NCBI GenBank assembly: GCA_016808115.1
Contig: JAEQBH010003959.1
Span: 62,001-126,000 of the forward strand
Source: Tetrastigma voinierianum
Lineage: Eukaryota; Streptophyta; Magnoliopsida; Vitales; Vitaceae
Direction: 5' to 3'
DNA length: 64,000 nucleotides
Below, one piece after another: positions 21,441-33,131 of the stretch. How positions within the stretch are numbered: the first letter of the stretch is position 1; each line of letters opens with the position of its first letter. The notes beneath the pieces were generated by a model. The model searched no databases and was not told the DNA's origin. It was given only the letters and a program-made list of their open reading frames with translations. The translations under genes were made by a program, and so were the position numbers.

Positions 21441-22718
21441 TGATTAGTGCTCAAAAAGTGCTATTTTGAACCCTATTTATTTCAGGTTTTGAGCATTTTT
21501 TGTGTACTAATCAGCATAATTAACCCGATTTGCACATTAAGGTCCCGGTTATTCTACTGATCGCATTTTGTGGCTAATTTTGTAGTTTTTGCAAGCTATT
21601 AATGCCAAGATTGTCGAGTCGGTCCAAGCATGAAGAATCCAAATCGAACCCAGCTTTGCAAACATGAAATCAGAAGGAAATGAGGAGCGTAAGGAGCGTA
21701 AGAAGAGCCGATAATTCTCGCGACCCTCAGGTGAAATTTTCTCCCCGGCAAACTGACCCTTTGCTACTTCTTTTCACCCTTTTTCCCATTTTTCCCTCCA
21801 TGTATAAGTGTGTATTGAGGGTATTTTTGTCCTTTTTTTCTTACTTGAGCACTATATAAGTTGGAAACAAATCTTGAATTTTTCTTCTTGATTTTTGCTT
21901 GTCAGGAAGAGATACACAGAGAGCTGAGCTTTCAAATGTTTTTCTTTTCTTTCATTTTCTCTCCCTTTCTTCCATTTTCTTGGCTTCCAAACACCCCTTG
22001 AGGATGACAGCTCAAGGGATGGTTGGCTAGACTCCCTCCATCCTTGAAGAGGAGGGCTACCGGCTGTAGGTTTTGAGGTAAAATGTTCGCTCTCTCGTTT
22101 TTAATGCAAGCTTTTTTTGTCATTTATATGTTTCCATCTCTCGTTTTAAATTCCTTAAATGTACCTTGATTAACTCAGATTGGGTGCTTAGGTTCAATGG
22201 ATACTTATTGCGATCCAATAGATTCATTAGCTTCTCCTATTGCTAATATGTGGTAGATTTAGAGGATATGATTTTATCGGGTCTCAGAGCATTTATGCTC
22301 ACTGAACAGTATATTTCAAAAGGAAAATTATTGCGCTCGCTTTTATACCAAACGAAGATTCTATTAGGAAATGACTATAGGCTCATCCTCCTAAAGCGAG
22401 AAAAAGACCTATAAAACTCTCATTTACCTTAACCTCAACTCCCGCAGCCCTCGATGCTTCATGAGCTTTTTTTTCATAATTTTTTAGCTCAATTTATTTT
22501 CGCTTCACAAACATTTAACTCATCGCTTTTACAAAACCTTAAAAATCCAAATTGAAATTCACCATTTCAGTCAATTGCAAATCATTTACACGAAGAAAAA
22601 CCCATCCTCAGAAATTCCACCTAGAACTACTGTATCAGAAGAAGGCTGCACACTGGGTAGGAGGAATTAGGTTTATAAATTTTGTTGATTCCGGAACAAC
22701 CTATTGTGGCACTAATCA
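21441..22718 (+). repeat. 3' LTR of the TR-GAG element
   Basis: 1278 bp, from TGATTAGTGC to GCACTAATCA, followed by CCAGC (TSD). It aligns along its length with 15653-16913 but has more indels, and the 10 bp hairpin present in the 5' LTR is broken here. Confidence 0.92.
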
Positions 22719-23170
22719 CCAGCCTAGTAGCTTAGCCCATATGGCTCATCATAAAGCCCAAGCAACGTGGAGATATAAGAAGTTCGCACCCGACAAGCAC
22801 ACGTAGACTTTCTCAGCCTACAAAGGAATCTTAGCTTCCATCTCCGTTTGAGCGAGCGCTATGTAGCCAAGCCGACATCGAGCTTATGAGAAACATAGAG
22901 CCCCTCTACCTCATCCTAGTGGATGCTACATTGCAACGCGATGGAGTGCTTTAGATCCTCCACCTTGACCTCTATTTAGGGTACCTCTTTACCTGGGCGG
23001 ACAACACGTTGCGCTCTTTGGCCAGCTCAACCAACTTTAGTCGTGCCTCATCTACCTTCTTCTTTAGCAAAGGAACCCAGCACTCGGCTTGGTCCTTCAT
23101 GTACATATCCTACCAACCTTCAATACTGCTCTGAAACCATGCTAAGTAATCCTAAATACTAATGAAGTGA
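22719..23170 (-). pseudogene. Unrecognised conserved flank ORF, part 2 (coiled-coil-like)
   Basis: On the minus strand, about 22980-23110 reads MYMKDQAECWVPLLKKK and then VDEARLKLVELAKERNVLSA, a charged heptad-like stretch that suggests a coiled coil. The homologous second copy is at about 42480-42950. In that copy it runs directly into the segment equivalent to 15269-15652, so the TR-GAG element split a single region here. I do not recognise the protein. Confidence 0.5.
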
Positions 23171-23290
23171 ATATTGAATGAGCATAACTATTTTTTTTCT
23201 TTATTATTTTTTTTTTCTTTTTTTTCTTTATTCTTTTTTTCCTTTTTTTTTTTTTTTTTTAAGCCAACAACCACCAAAGTAAGATGAATG
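23171..23290. repeat. Pyrimidine (T-rich) low-complexity tract at a junction
   Basis: Runs of T broken by C lie mainly at 23190-23262. Similarity to the second copy ends just before it and Tat-element sequence begins after it, so it probably marks the duplication junction or sits next to it. Confidence 0.75.
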
Positions 23291-23779
23291 CCATACTAGA
23301 ACACCCAACCAATGAACCTCAAATCCCAAACCCAAATGGTCCCCTTAAATAAGACTCCGGATAAACCTTAAGGGTGGAGCGAAAAGGTGTGACCCAACTC
23401 CAACTCAGAAATTTTCCGGATACGAAAGGTGTCATCATCACACAAGGGAAAATAAAGTAAAAAGAAACAAGATGATAGAAACAAAACTCAAAGGCTAGCA
23501 AAGTGAAGATGTGAAATGGAGAAGAAAAGAAACGGGTACTGATGGAAGAAAGAACAAACGAAGAATGACACAATGCTCATAATGCTCATAGATCTAATTA
23601 ATAAATACAAAGCGCAGAGGGGCAGGCCCCCAACTCAAGTCAGAAAAGGTATGTAAGGTTGAATGAAAAAAAAACCCATAATAAACAGCGTGAGGCTTAA
23701 AGGGCTAGCAATAGGATATATCAATGTATGGGTGTGCAATAGGGAATATGGCTACTCAAAGTGATGTCACCCATCCTCC
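23291..23779 (-). other. Tat element 3' non-coding end
   Basis: No coding match is seen here. The region lies beyond the integrase C-terminus and ends at the T-rich tract; no LTR start can be recognised. Confidence 0.5.
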
Positions 23780-24970
23780 GAATTCATGATCTCACGCATA
23801 AAACTTCTCGCGCCTGATCCACGTTGACTCCGGCTTCGTGAACCGATTTCTGCCTAGTCTCTGTCCCGGTTGCTCCCTCTCTGCTCAAATCTCGACAACA
23901 TAAGGCCCACTCCAAGTTTTCTAAACTTGCCTCTGTGGTCGCCGATAAATCCCCAAGGACTTTCAAGACTAGGTCACCTTTTGAAACTCGGCTCGAATTC
24001 TTTTCTAAATGCACGAAGCCATCTTCCTCTTATAGCCCGAACATGATCTCGCCTCAATCTCCTCTCATCCAAAAGGCTATTAATATAACGAGATTAGCCC
24101 ACTCGCCTTAGATATTTGATGCTCTAGCGCTTACTCCCCAAAGACCCCATCTCAATCTGTCTCAACAGTAGCACCGCTCTCATACCATACACTAAAGAAT
24201 ACAGGTAGCTCTGGGTGAGAGGTACGTAAAGATGTAAAATAAGCCCACAACGCGAAAGGGAGCTTCTCTGACCAATCCCGAGAAGTCTCGACCATCTTTC
24301 TTAAAATCCTCTTGATATTCTTATTCGCGGCCTCAACTGCCCCATTAATCTGCAGCTTGTACGCAGATGATTTGTGATGCTGAATGCCATACTCCTAAAT
24401 CAACGTGTCCACCTCGCCCCTGAAATGCACCCCTCTATCAGAAATCAACTCGTGAGGGACCCTATATTGGGAGATAATATGCGATCTGATGAATTTGGCC
24501 ACCCTGGCCGTTGTCAATCTAGCATAGGAAGCAGGTTCCACCCACTTGGTGAAATAGTCAATGGTAACTAAAATGTACTCATGCCCACTGGAAGACTTGA
24601 GCGAGATCTTCCCAATAATATCAATACCCATACTGAAAATGGCCAAGGGGATGTGAGTGGATGCAACTCAGAAGGTGGCACAAGTATCAAGTCTCCGTGC
24701 ATCCGGAGCCACCGAACATCTCCGTACAAATGACAACAACTGCCCCACATGGCAAACCAAAAGCAGCCACCATATCTTACGTGTTACAAGCATATGACCT
24801 CCCAATGCAGCTACAAAACCCTTCATGAACCTCTCTCATCACTTGATTTGCAGAGGCATGGTCTAGACATAATAACAATAGGCCATTGGGCGATCTCCTA
24901 TATAGCGCATCCCCACAAACAACAAATCTTATGGCCAAATGTCTCAATGCTCTCCTATCCTTGGCCAAGG
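23780..24970 (-). pseudogene. Tat integrase, broken
   Basis: The zinc-finger region is at about 24700-24968 (RRALRHLAIRFVVCGDALYR, then MREVHEGFCSC). The catalytic core is at 24395-24646, with GIDIIGKISLKSSSGHEYIL, then VTIDYFTKWVEPASYARL, then VPHELISDRGVHFRGEV; the two core aspartates are in D-x-IGK and SDRG. The C-terminal domain traces are at 24000-24390 (KNIKRILRKMVETSRDW) and 23784-24014 (SKGDLVLKVLGDL, then TNVDQARE). The core is a long open stretch; the flanks are frameshifted. The Tat lineage is clear from the core wording. Confidence 0.92.
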
Positions 24971-25009
24971 CAGACTCTGGGTAAGCGTCGCATGACAGAA
25001 ACTGGTAAA

Positions 25010-25560
25010 TATTTTAGTACCAATGTAACTCATCTTGATCCTCAATATATCCAATCAAACAACAGTAAGCTAGTGTAGACCTAGTCTCTATCAACAATGG
25101 TCGCACAGTCACTCCTTCAGGAGTCTCAATTACAAAAGCCAAGGTGGCTAACGCATCAACAAACTGATTCTCTGTTGTAGGCAGATGTGTATATCTCAAC
25201 TCATCAAACCTACCAACCAACAAATCTAAGTAAGCATGGTAGGGGTTTAGCTTCTCATCTTGAGTCCTCCAAATACTGTGAGTCTATTGAATAACCAAGT
25301 TGGAATCCCCGTGGATCTCCAATTGTCTAACTCCAAGATTAAGTGCAGTCTCTAAGCCTGTAATGTAAGCCTCACACTCAACTATATTATTCATCAACCG
25401 ATGATGATAAGATAATGTCAACCGGACTGATATGGGAATATGATCACTCTAAGGTGATATCAATAGGATACCAATGCCAAACCCCGACTGATTGGCAGCA
25501 CCATCAAAGTACAACTGCCATCTTGATAAACTAGTTATTGAAATAATCTGCTCATCAGGG
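25010..25560 (-). pseudogene. Tat RNase H region, broken
   Basis: The frame at 25014-25223 reads FDELRYTHLPTTENQFVDAL and then ATLAFV, followed by VRPLLIETRSTLAYC. This is the end of the second RNase H-like domain known in Tat-lineage elements. Upstream, at about 25240-25560, the minus strand keeps recognisable pieces of the RNase H core (an LNLG...LETALNLGVRQLEIHGD-like stretch and YFDGAANQSGFGIG) with stops between. It lies between RT and integrase. Confidence 0.75.
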
Positions 25561-25699
25561 AAATTATCGTTAATAGATCTGTCATCGAATACTGGCAAAG
25601 AAGCCAGATGATTTGCAACAATGTTTCCCTTTACTGACTTTCGGGTAACATACTGAATATCAAAACCTCACAATGAAGCATTTCAACTATCTCACGAAA

Positions 25700-27060
25700 T
25701 TTCACAATACGACAGCCGCAAACAACATTCTAAAGGATCCAATCGTGAGACCAAAAGTATGGAATACTTTGTCACATAATGTCTCAGTCTCCTAGTGGCC
25801 CAAACCAATGCCAAACAAAGGTGCTCAATCATAATGTATTTGCACTCATACTCCAGCATCCTCTTACTCAGATAATAGATGGCTCAATTCCTTTCCCGAA
25901 TCAATTGTCGAGCTAAAGGCAATCCGCGCCATGTCCAAAACTTACACTGTATAGAGGCTTTGTGATATACAATTAAAACTAGAAGAGAAAGGAGATACTC
26001 CCTAATCTTCTAGAAGGCGCATTGGCAATCATCATTCCAAACTATAGGCTGGTTCTTCACGGCTGAGGATTATATAGACTGCTGCATAGTATTGGGCTTA
26101 GCACGTAATGATGATATATTGTAATATGCCTAGAAAGCCTCTGATCTCTTTCTCGGTCCTTGGGGTAGGCATGTCAATTATGGCCCTGATCTTTTTAGGA
26201 TCAACCTCTATACCCTGCTCACTAACAATGTGTCCCAAATTCCGGGTTACCCTAAAGGCACTTCGGGGGGTCTGGGCAACCTCAGCCTGAACCGTCTGAT
26301 CCTCTCAAAGAACCTCTGTAAGGCTGCTAAGTGATCTGCCCTGTCTCGAGACTTCACTATCATGTCGTCCACATATACCTCAACATCTTTACGCATCATG
26401 TCGGAACGTAGTAGTAAATAGCTTCTTGATAAGTAGCTCTTTACATTCTTTCAACCCAAATGGCATAACCCTATGAGCGCAGGGCACCCCACTTGGGCAA
26501 TGAAAGAAGTCTTCTCCATATCCTCTAAAGCCATCAGAATTTGATTATACCTAGAAAATCCATCCATGAAGGACAACCTCGAATGTCCTGTAGTGCTATC
26601 AACCAACATATCAATGTGTGGGAGGGGAACATCCTGTGGCCGCTTCTGGTCCAGATCACAAAAGTCTACACAAACTCTAACCTTGCCATCCTTTTTAGGA
26701 ACAAGGACAACATTAGCCAACCACTTAGGGTACTCAACCACTGACAAGAAGCCAACAAAAGTTGCTTATGAATTTCTTCCTTAACCTACAAACTCCATCG
26801 AGGGTGTACTCAATTTCGCTTTAATCATCTTTAGCATGTGGTATATAACGGGTGGTGATGTTGTACTATAGAAGAGTCAAGGCCCGACATGTCCTCATAC
26901 GACCATGCAAATACATCCAAGTATGACTTGAGCAGGTCAATCAATCTACTCCTCTCATCAGGAAATAGAGAACAACTAATCTTAATCTCCCTGGGCTGAT
27001 ATAGTGTCTTAAAATCTATCAACTCTATGCTACTAGTAATGGGTGTAACTTTCCTGTCCT
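25700..27060 (-). pseudogene. Tat reverse transcriptase, broken
   Basis: The frame at 26451-26747 contains WLANVVLVPKKDGKVRVCVD, then PLPHIDMLVDSTTGHSRLSF, then MDGFSRYNQILMALEDMEKT, which are RT motifs 1-4. The catalytic VYVDDM box is at about 26360-26380 on the minus strand, inside a frame that breaks nearby. The upstream segment at 26831-27022 has FPDERSRLIDLLKSYLDVFA and WSYEDMSGLD, the conserved lead-in. The thumb and connection (25.7-26.3 kb) are frameshifted. Confidence 0.9.
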
Positions 27061-27950
27061 CTGTATTAGAATCACACTATGACTAGCCACCTAGTGGGTC
27101 ATCTGTGTCTCCCACATCATCAACATCATATATGTGCCGTGGTGTCAAGCTGTAATAAAAAGGCAAACAATTAAAATACTCATGTCATTACTACCATCGT
27201 AAATATCATCAAAGCTGTGACAAAAACCCGACATGTCAAAAAGAAAGAGGCGGGTCCATAGAAATGATGCTTCCTTAACGTAAACATTATTATGAATAAT
27301 ATCGTAGCAACAAGTCCATCATCATCTATTTCTAGTATAGAAATCCCAAACATATAAAACAGAGCGGCCCGCGGGTCAGATCCGCACGTGGCTAGTGTCG
27401 ATCATGTCCATCGTATCAACGCTGCGCATCATAAAAGCGTCACATCCTCAAAATCAATATGTAAACCCAAACATGTCAAAAGCATACCTGTGGCTCTCGG
27501 GTCAAAGATCGAGGATACGACCTATGCTAATCATGTCCATCTCGTCTATGTAAGTATTAGGAAGAGTCACTCCATTAGTATCATCCCCCAAATCCATAAA
27601 GTCATAGCCGTGTGGACCCCTCGGGGGAAAACACATAGAGAAACACACTAGTTCTGCCCAGATGGGGTGCAACTATCATAGCACTAGGTGCCTATCACAT
27701 CGTAACTAAAACATCCCTCCTGTGGCCGTTGGATGCCTTGATCCCATTCGTTTCCTAAAGCATGATCAGTATCCCCTATGTGGGGTGCATGCTCTGATCC
27801 TCTAATAAAGTAGTTAGCCAACTGAAAGGTATACGGGTGGAGGGGATAATCAATGGAACCTAAGACAGGCGAGTCCTTACCCTATCTCGTCGCAGCCTGT
27901 CATGTGACGTGTATCGTCCTTTGTAGGAGTGTAACCTAACCCATAGGGTA
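27061..27950. other. Tat linker region without recognisable domain
   Basis: About 0.9 kb between the protease region and the RT lead-in. Frames are short, and 27390-27600 carries several near-repeats of a CATGTCAA/CATGTCCAT type sequence. I see no domain. Confidence 0.4.
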
Positions 27951-28660
27951 TGTCATGATCAACTGTAAAAGTAAACTCACGCGGCCTCTCACGTGGCAAC
28001 CTAACCCTAAGCTGCATATGTGATGGCTCTCATCATATTAAGTACAAAGTGCCGTGGCCGATCGAAGACATAGGCACTAGGTCTCTGTAGTCATCCTTTA
28101 AACTGACAACCTGAACCTCATCGAAAGTAAACCCGACCAAATGTTGGTCATCATCACTGCAGCTGATATGTAACACTCCGGTCGATCAGACGTGATAATG
28201 CGCCGTATGAACCCCAACCCTGATGAAGGGAAGATGGTATAGCACTCACTTCATGAATCCAAGGGCGCCAAGTAGCTGTGCTGAAGATGACCTAACTTTA
28301 AAACTTGAAATAGTATGGAGTATCTGACTGGCCCAATCATGACATGTGTACTGAGTGTGCCCATAACCGTCCTCCGAGTCCCATCATAAGCTCTGACGGT
28401 CTGTGAAGAAGGCCCAAATCACCGCGAAATCCGCGTAATGGCAAGATCATCAGATAGACATTCAGATGAGCCGTTTGTCCAAGAGATTACAAGACCGGCC
28501 ATCGAATAAGAACATCACCTATCAAGGGTCGAGCATGACTGCATCCCTAAAGCGGTAAATCATCACTTAAAACACAATGCATGTAGCTTCATTTCTGACA
28601 AGTGTCGTAGCGAATAAGCCCTCAAAGGGGTAGGGTAGTGTCAACCCCATGACTAAGTGT
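27951..28660 (-). pseudogene. Tat protease region, broken
   Basis: On the minus strand, about 28210-28300 keeps a decayed LLGxxxxHE-like protease end (LLGALGFMK). About 28085-28130 reads DEVQVVSLKDDYRDLVPMSS. About 28360-28420 reads SQTVRAYDGT. About 27910-27960 reads VDHDIPYGLGYTP. Order and wording follow the Tat-lineage protease and its linker. Stops are frequent and the active-site aspartate is not clearly visible. Confidence 0.6.
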
Positions 28661-28804
28661 TTGAACCAATACCATGAGTAATGATGAGGCCAATAGGCTC
28701 TGGGGATGGATATACGAGCTTTGTAGTGCACAACCGCATGTAATCCATCATCCTCTCTTTCAACATCCTCTTCTCACGTGGGTGGAGGCCAGCTACCTCC
28801 CACT

Positions 28805-29194
28805 TCAAAATACCCAAACATCCTCATGAATGTGCCCATCCTCCTCTAGAAACAGAATTAAGGGTGTCATAGGCGGAACATGCTGCAAGTATATAGGTGA
28901 AATTGAAGTATGTCTAGGAACCTCATCTGAGATAACTCTGAATGGCCTAGGGATCTTCTGGCCAGAGGTGTATCCACTAAAATTTGAGTCCGTGTATAAA
29001 TTGATCGGCTGTGGAGCCTCTCCATCCCATCCCATCATGAATATCTCGTCTCTTGAAAACTCAACCGAATGTACACCACCCGTGGGTCGTATAGCTCTGG
29101 AGTCATGAGTGGGGAGCAGGTCTATAGTCACTGCATGGCATCTCAAATCAACCAAACCTTGATCAATCAACCTCTCGAATGGTGTTTCAAACAT
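28805..29194 (-). pseudogene. Tat gag-protease linker ORF
   Basis: A 129-codon open frame, the longest in this element outside the conserved domains. It contains VTIDLLPTHDSRAIRP, SRDEIFMMGWDGEAPQPINL, and a Pro-rich second half with ISPIYLQHVPPMTPLILF. It lies in phase order between gag (right) and protease (left). I know similar linker sequence from Tat-type polyproteins but no function for it. Confidence 0.55.
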
Positions 29195-29652
29195 TGCACA
29201 ATCAAGCCTATATCATACCGCTTCCCTCCAATGGTAAAGTAATAATGAAGATTTATCCCCGACCGTGGGGTAGGATGTGGTGGTGGTCTAGGTGGTAGTG
29301 GAGCAATCAAACCCCTTCAACTAATCTTTGAAATGCTCTGCTCAGTGGCATCCCGAGCTATGTAACCGCTTTCCAACAAATTCTGCAGGCAAAGGGGTGC
29401 TCTATATCACGATGGTACTGCATAAGTGGCCTTGAGGTACATGTAGCATATATTGAATTTAGTGGGGGATATCTGTACTATCCTGTTGTACCATATGGTA
29501 AGGAATATCTGCAGGCTGTCTATGAGTTTGTGGCTGATGTGAAAACCTATGGCTTGATGTACCAATAGCACCAATATCTGATGATTTGGGGCCTGATCTC
29601 TGCTTCTTCCCTTTTGAATATGGAGGGGAAGAGTCTGCCTATGATCCTTTAG

Positions 29653-29834
29653 CTATGCCTTCCTCAATGCCATAGAGGGCCTGACCAATGATCCAATGTT
29701 TGTTTGTGGAAAGCCCATGAGATGCCGAGCAAATCGGGGCTGAAGACTGCGCATAATCATGCTGATCTGATCGTGCTCTGAGGGTCTATCTGTAATCATC
29801 TTCTCCCTCCAGCGGGAGATAAATGAAGTGACTG
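29653..29834 (-). pseudogene. Tat gag, second part (after the insertion)
   Basis: The frame reads TSFISRWREKMITDRPSEHD, then QISMIMRSLQPRFARHLMGF and PQTN. It is the C-terminal capsid of Tat gag. Its upstream half is at 32823-33131, on the other side of the inserted LTR. The frame written through the LTR edge (MDLVVSVPESFPAVES) is LTR-derived, not gag. Confidence 0.88.
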
Positions 29835-32822
29835 TGTCGCGCCCCCAGACCCGACTCGACTCGACGGCTGGAAAAGACTCAGGGACACTGACCACTAAAT
29901 CCATTTATCTGTAAAGCACATTTCATATAGTCATTTTTTGATAGGATATTTATTATCCATTTAATCATATTTATATATGTGAATATGATATCACTACTTA
30001 TTCACATTCATTAATATAAGGAGTATACATTATGTCTTTTCTAGAGGGCCCATAACTATACTTTAGTACAATATTTATACAAAACGACATTTCCATTCCC
30101 TTTCCAAATCATTTACAAAATATTTGTCGAGTTCAATTCTTTATATTTGAAAACCCACAATGTAAAGATATCCAGATAAAAAAAGAAAATTAAAAAATAT
30201 AATCTTCTTATGAAGATCTTTACATCTTTGATTTCAATACAAAGTAATCACACGATATCACTGAACGGTCAGACACAGACTAGAGCATTTACTTATACTT
30301 CGCACGATTTAACGATGACTCAGCTCACTGCTCAACCTCGCCACTATCTCAGCTTCTGCACTACGCGTGGAAAAAGCCAACGCGCTAAGCATTTTAATGC
30401 TTATATTCTTTGCATTTCATTCTCATTTCAAATAATTACACCACATATATATGCACAACAATTAACTTTTGCTATATGCATCACTTAATCATCTCAAAAA
30501 CATTCAACATATTTTTCCGAACAACCTTTCAACATACTACTCATGTGATCCATGCAATATTTATAAATATACCATTTTATAGTAGTTTAACATACTTTCA
30601 TTTTGTTCCAAATATAAATACAATTCTCATCTTTCATAGCTCCCATGTGTTATTATTCTTATCAACTCAATTCACAATCAACACAATTATTGAATCATTT
30701 CTTTCCCTTTAAACGACCTAACCGAAACTTTCGAGACGTAGGATAACAAAATTACTGCACGGTCCTATTAGGTCAGAACATAAAACATTTAATGACTCAA
30801 GATCGCTCCGTTGGCATATATTGTTATTTTACATTTGCATTTTGTGTACATTACCGATACTGTCCCGCTGGGCTACGGATTGGCATGCCACTATAAATCA
30901 TTTCGTTCGCAGTACTGCTACATTTACCCTTATTGGTATACCAATCTATCCCTAACTCGAACATGACGGTTAACATTCTCTTAAGGGCATTAATAATTAG
31001 TCATTTACAATAAAATTTTCACATTTCTATAATACAATTAACATTCTCAACGGATTCGCTTGTACATACATGAATCCCATTATATTCACACTACATAGCC
31101 ATTTATAACCAATTAACCAACACTCAAACAATTCTTCTATTTATGGTTCAAATAGAAGCACATATGCAGATGTAGGTCAAACATTTCGTGATTTAATCGG
31201 TTCAAACCAAAATGCATATTTATACCAAACATTCCGCATTTGTTCGACAAACAAACACAAAACTTGAAACAAGCAAGAGAAGTATGAAGAACAAACCAAA
31301 AAGGTTGTCGATTCCGTCTCCTATCCTTCAATCCCTATCTTAGGTAAGGTTTCATCATCAATGCCTTAATCCATCACAAATACACAATTAGAGAACAAAC
31401 AAAGAAAAATCAATATGCATGCTAGAGTTTTTGTTGTAAGGATTTCACCCAATACACCTTCACTTATAAAATTTTCTAAGAACAAATGAGCCATATTTTA
31501 CCACACTTCCTTCAAGTCCTTTGTTCCTCTATAAATCTATTTTATTTAGAAATTTGAATCATCCAATTCGGAGCACCAAAACTCAAGATATGTTCTAAAC
31601 AACCGGGATTACTTCTATTTTCAAAATGTAACTTAATTTTCCCGTAAATGAGTTCTTGATTTAATTCTTCGTACAATGGGGGTCAAAATTCGAATACAAG
31701 GAAATTTGTTCTCTTTAGAATTTCTAGTTACCTAAAAAATTTGAATCACTCAATTTGATGAGTGAAAGTCAATCTTATGACCTAAATACCAAAAATTATA
31801 AATTAAAACACCAAAACCGTACTCAAACCGTAAATCCGACTTACCGAAATGTAATTTCATTTTGATGTCTTTATGGGTCTAATGGGGTCCAAATTTGAAT
31901 ACACTTATTTGAAGGAAATTTGTTATCCTAGAAGTCTTGTTTACCCATAAATTTGAATCACTTAATTTGGATGTGTAATGGCCAAGTTTTGGCCAAAACA
32001 AAAACATGGGTTTTGAAAAAAATTTGATAGCATCTCCCTTAAAACCCTAACATTTCCTTCATACAAAAATTCCTCAAAACCAATTCTAATCAAAGAAAAA
32101 AGGCTACTTGAACTCAAACTCAAACAGATATATACAAAAGTAGGGTTTTACCAAACCCCAACACAATCAAAGAGGGAGTTAGGAGGGTTCCTAACCTTGA
32201 TATTTTTGATCTTCACTAGTTTTCTCTTCTTCCTTCTTCTTTCATTTCTTGAGCACATAGAACGTTGAACAAAATGGAGTAAATCAAACCAAATTTGGCT
32301 TCACCCCGCACAAGCACCATAACCCTAAGCTCTCCCAAAACCAAAATGTGTTCTTCCCCTTTTACAGGACAAGATTTGGTCTTATCTCCTTTTCATGTAC
32401 AAGGCCAAGGCTCGCTAAAGGTATTTTTTGACTTAATTTCCCATTTTTGCATTAAAGCCCTTCATTTCTATTTCCCCATTTGTACAAAACTTACCACATT
32501 TCTACTTCGCATATACTCTTCTTCATTTATGACCTTAAAGTTCCCATTCGACACCATATTTTATTTTTTATTAAATTTTTTCACTTAGCATTTAAATTCG
32601 AAAATTCAAATTTAACTTCAGGTTATACCCTAAACATATCATTAAACTACTAGGCTTAATTTGGGGTACTAACTACTATGCAAATTCTCACTTTAAAAAC
32701 CTCTATTTTTATCACTTAAAACCAATCAAATATCGAATAAATAAAATAAAAATTTATAATAGCAGAAAATGTTATAAAGTAAAATAATAGAACGAAAAGG
32801 CTATTTTTGGGACGTTACTATC
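29835..32822 (-). mobile_element. Solo LTR (2988 bp) splitting Tat gag
   Basis: It starts TGTCGCGCCC at 29835; the right end is near GGGACGTTAC at 32811-32820. The flanking 5-mers are GACTG (29830-29834) and GACTC (32823-32827), one mismatch. Gag coding is continuous in sense on the two sides. The interior is AT-rich with no protein domain; short plus-strand frames (30210-30712, 32295-32588) look like chance. The related block at about 38.2-40.65 kb shares the CCTTATTGGTATACCA region (30929 and 39211). Minus orientation is inferred from a GTAACGTCCC start on that strand. Confidence 0.8.
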
Positions 32823-33131
32823 GACTCCATCCGACCTCTCGTGACAGGCTCTCCAACTCTCCGGATATCCACCGACAAAGATTAAAAGACATCGTATGAT
32901 AAACTCTTGTCTCAAATCAGCCCACGTCCTATATCTCGAAGGGTTCAATGAGGGAAACCAACATTGAGCGGCACCACTCAGTGACAGAGGGAATAGCATA
33001 ATCATCTGTGCCTCATCCAGTCTATGCCTGCGCATAACAGCGCTGTATAACTGCAAGTGAATACGGGGGCACCCTATCCCCGTGTACCTCTCAATGTCCG
33101 GCATGTGGAACTCAACTGGCAAGGCTGCCAC
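32823..33131 (-). pseudogene. Tat gag, first part (capsid)
   Basis: The frame reads FHMPDIERYTGIGCPRIHLQ, then MIMLFPLSLSGAAQCWFPSL and RTWADLRQEFI. This is the N-terminal capsid block of Tat gag. The frame 33250-33522 and the sequence at 33130-33250 (KIEQRIRSLHVSDG) continue it upstream. It is interrupted at 32822 by the solo LTR. Confidence 0.9.

Larger units (their letters stand above)
15653..22718 (+). mobile_element. TR-GAG-like non-autonomous LTR retrotransposon, 7066 bp
   Basis: The element is complete from LTR to LTR. The 5' LTR is 15653-16913, a tRNA-Asp PBS is at 16916, decayed gag and protease coding lies at 17154-19410, non-coding sequence follows at 19411-21430, a purine-rich tract at 21431-21440, and the 3' LTR is 21441-22718. 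Both LTR ends carry the inverted repeat TGATTAGTGC/GCACTAATCA (one mismatch at the 5' LTR end). No trace of RT, RNase H or integrase is visible between protease and the 3' region. It therefore depended on enzymes from another element. A solo LTR of the same family lies at 52001-53219. Confidence 0.9.

Noticed and set aside
23190..23262. Poly-T stretch as a SINE or LINE tail
   Set aside because: There is no target duplication around it and no SINE or LINE body. It coincides with the boundary between duplicated flank and Tat sequence.
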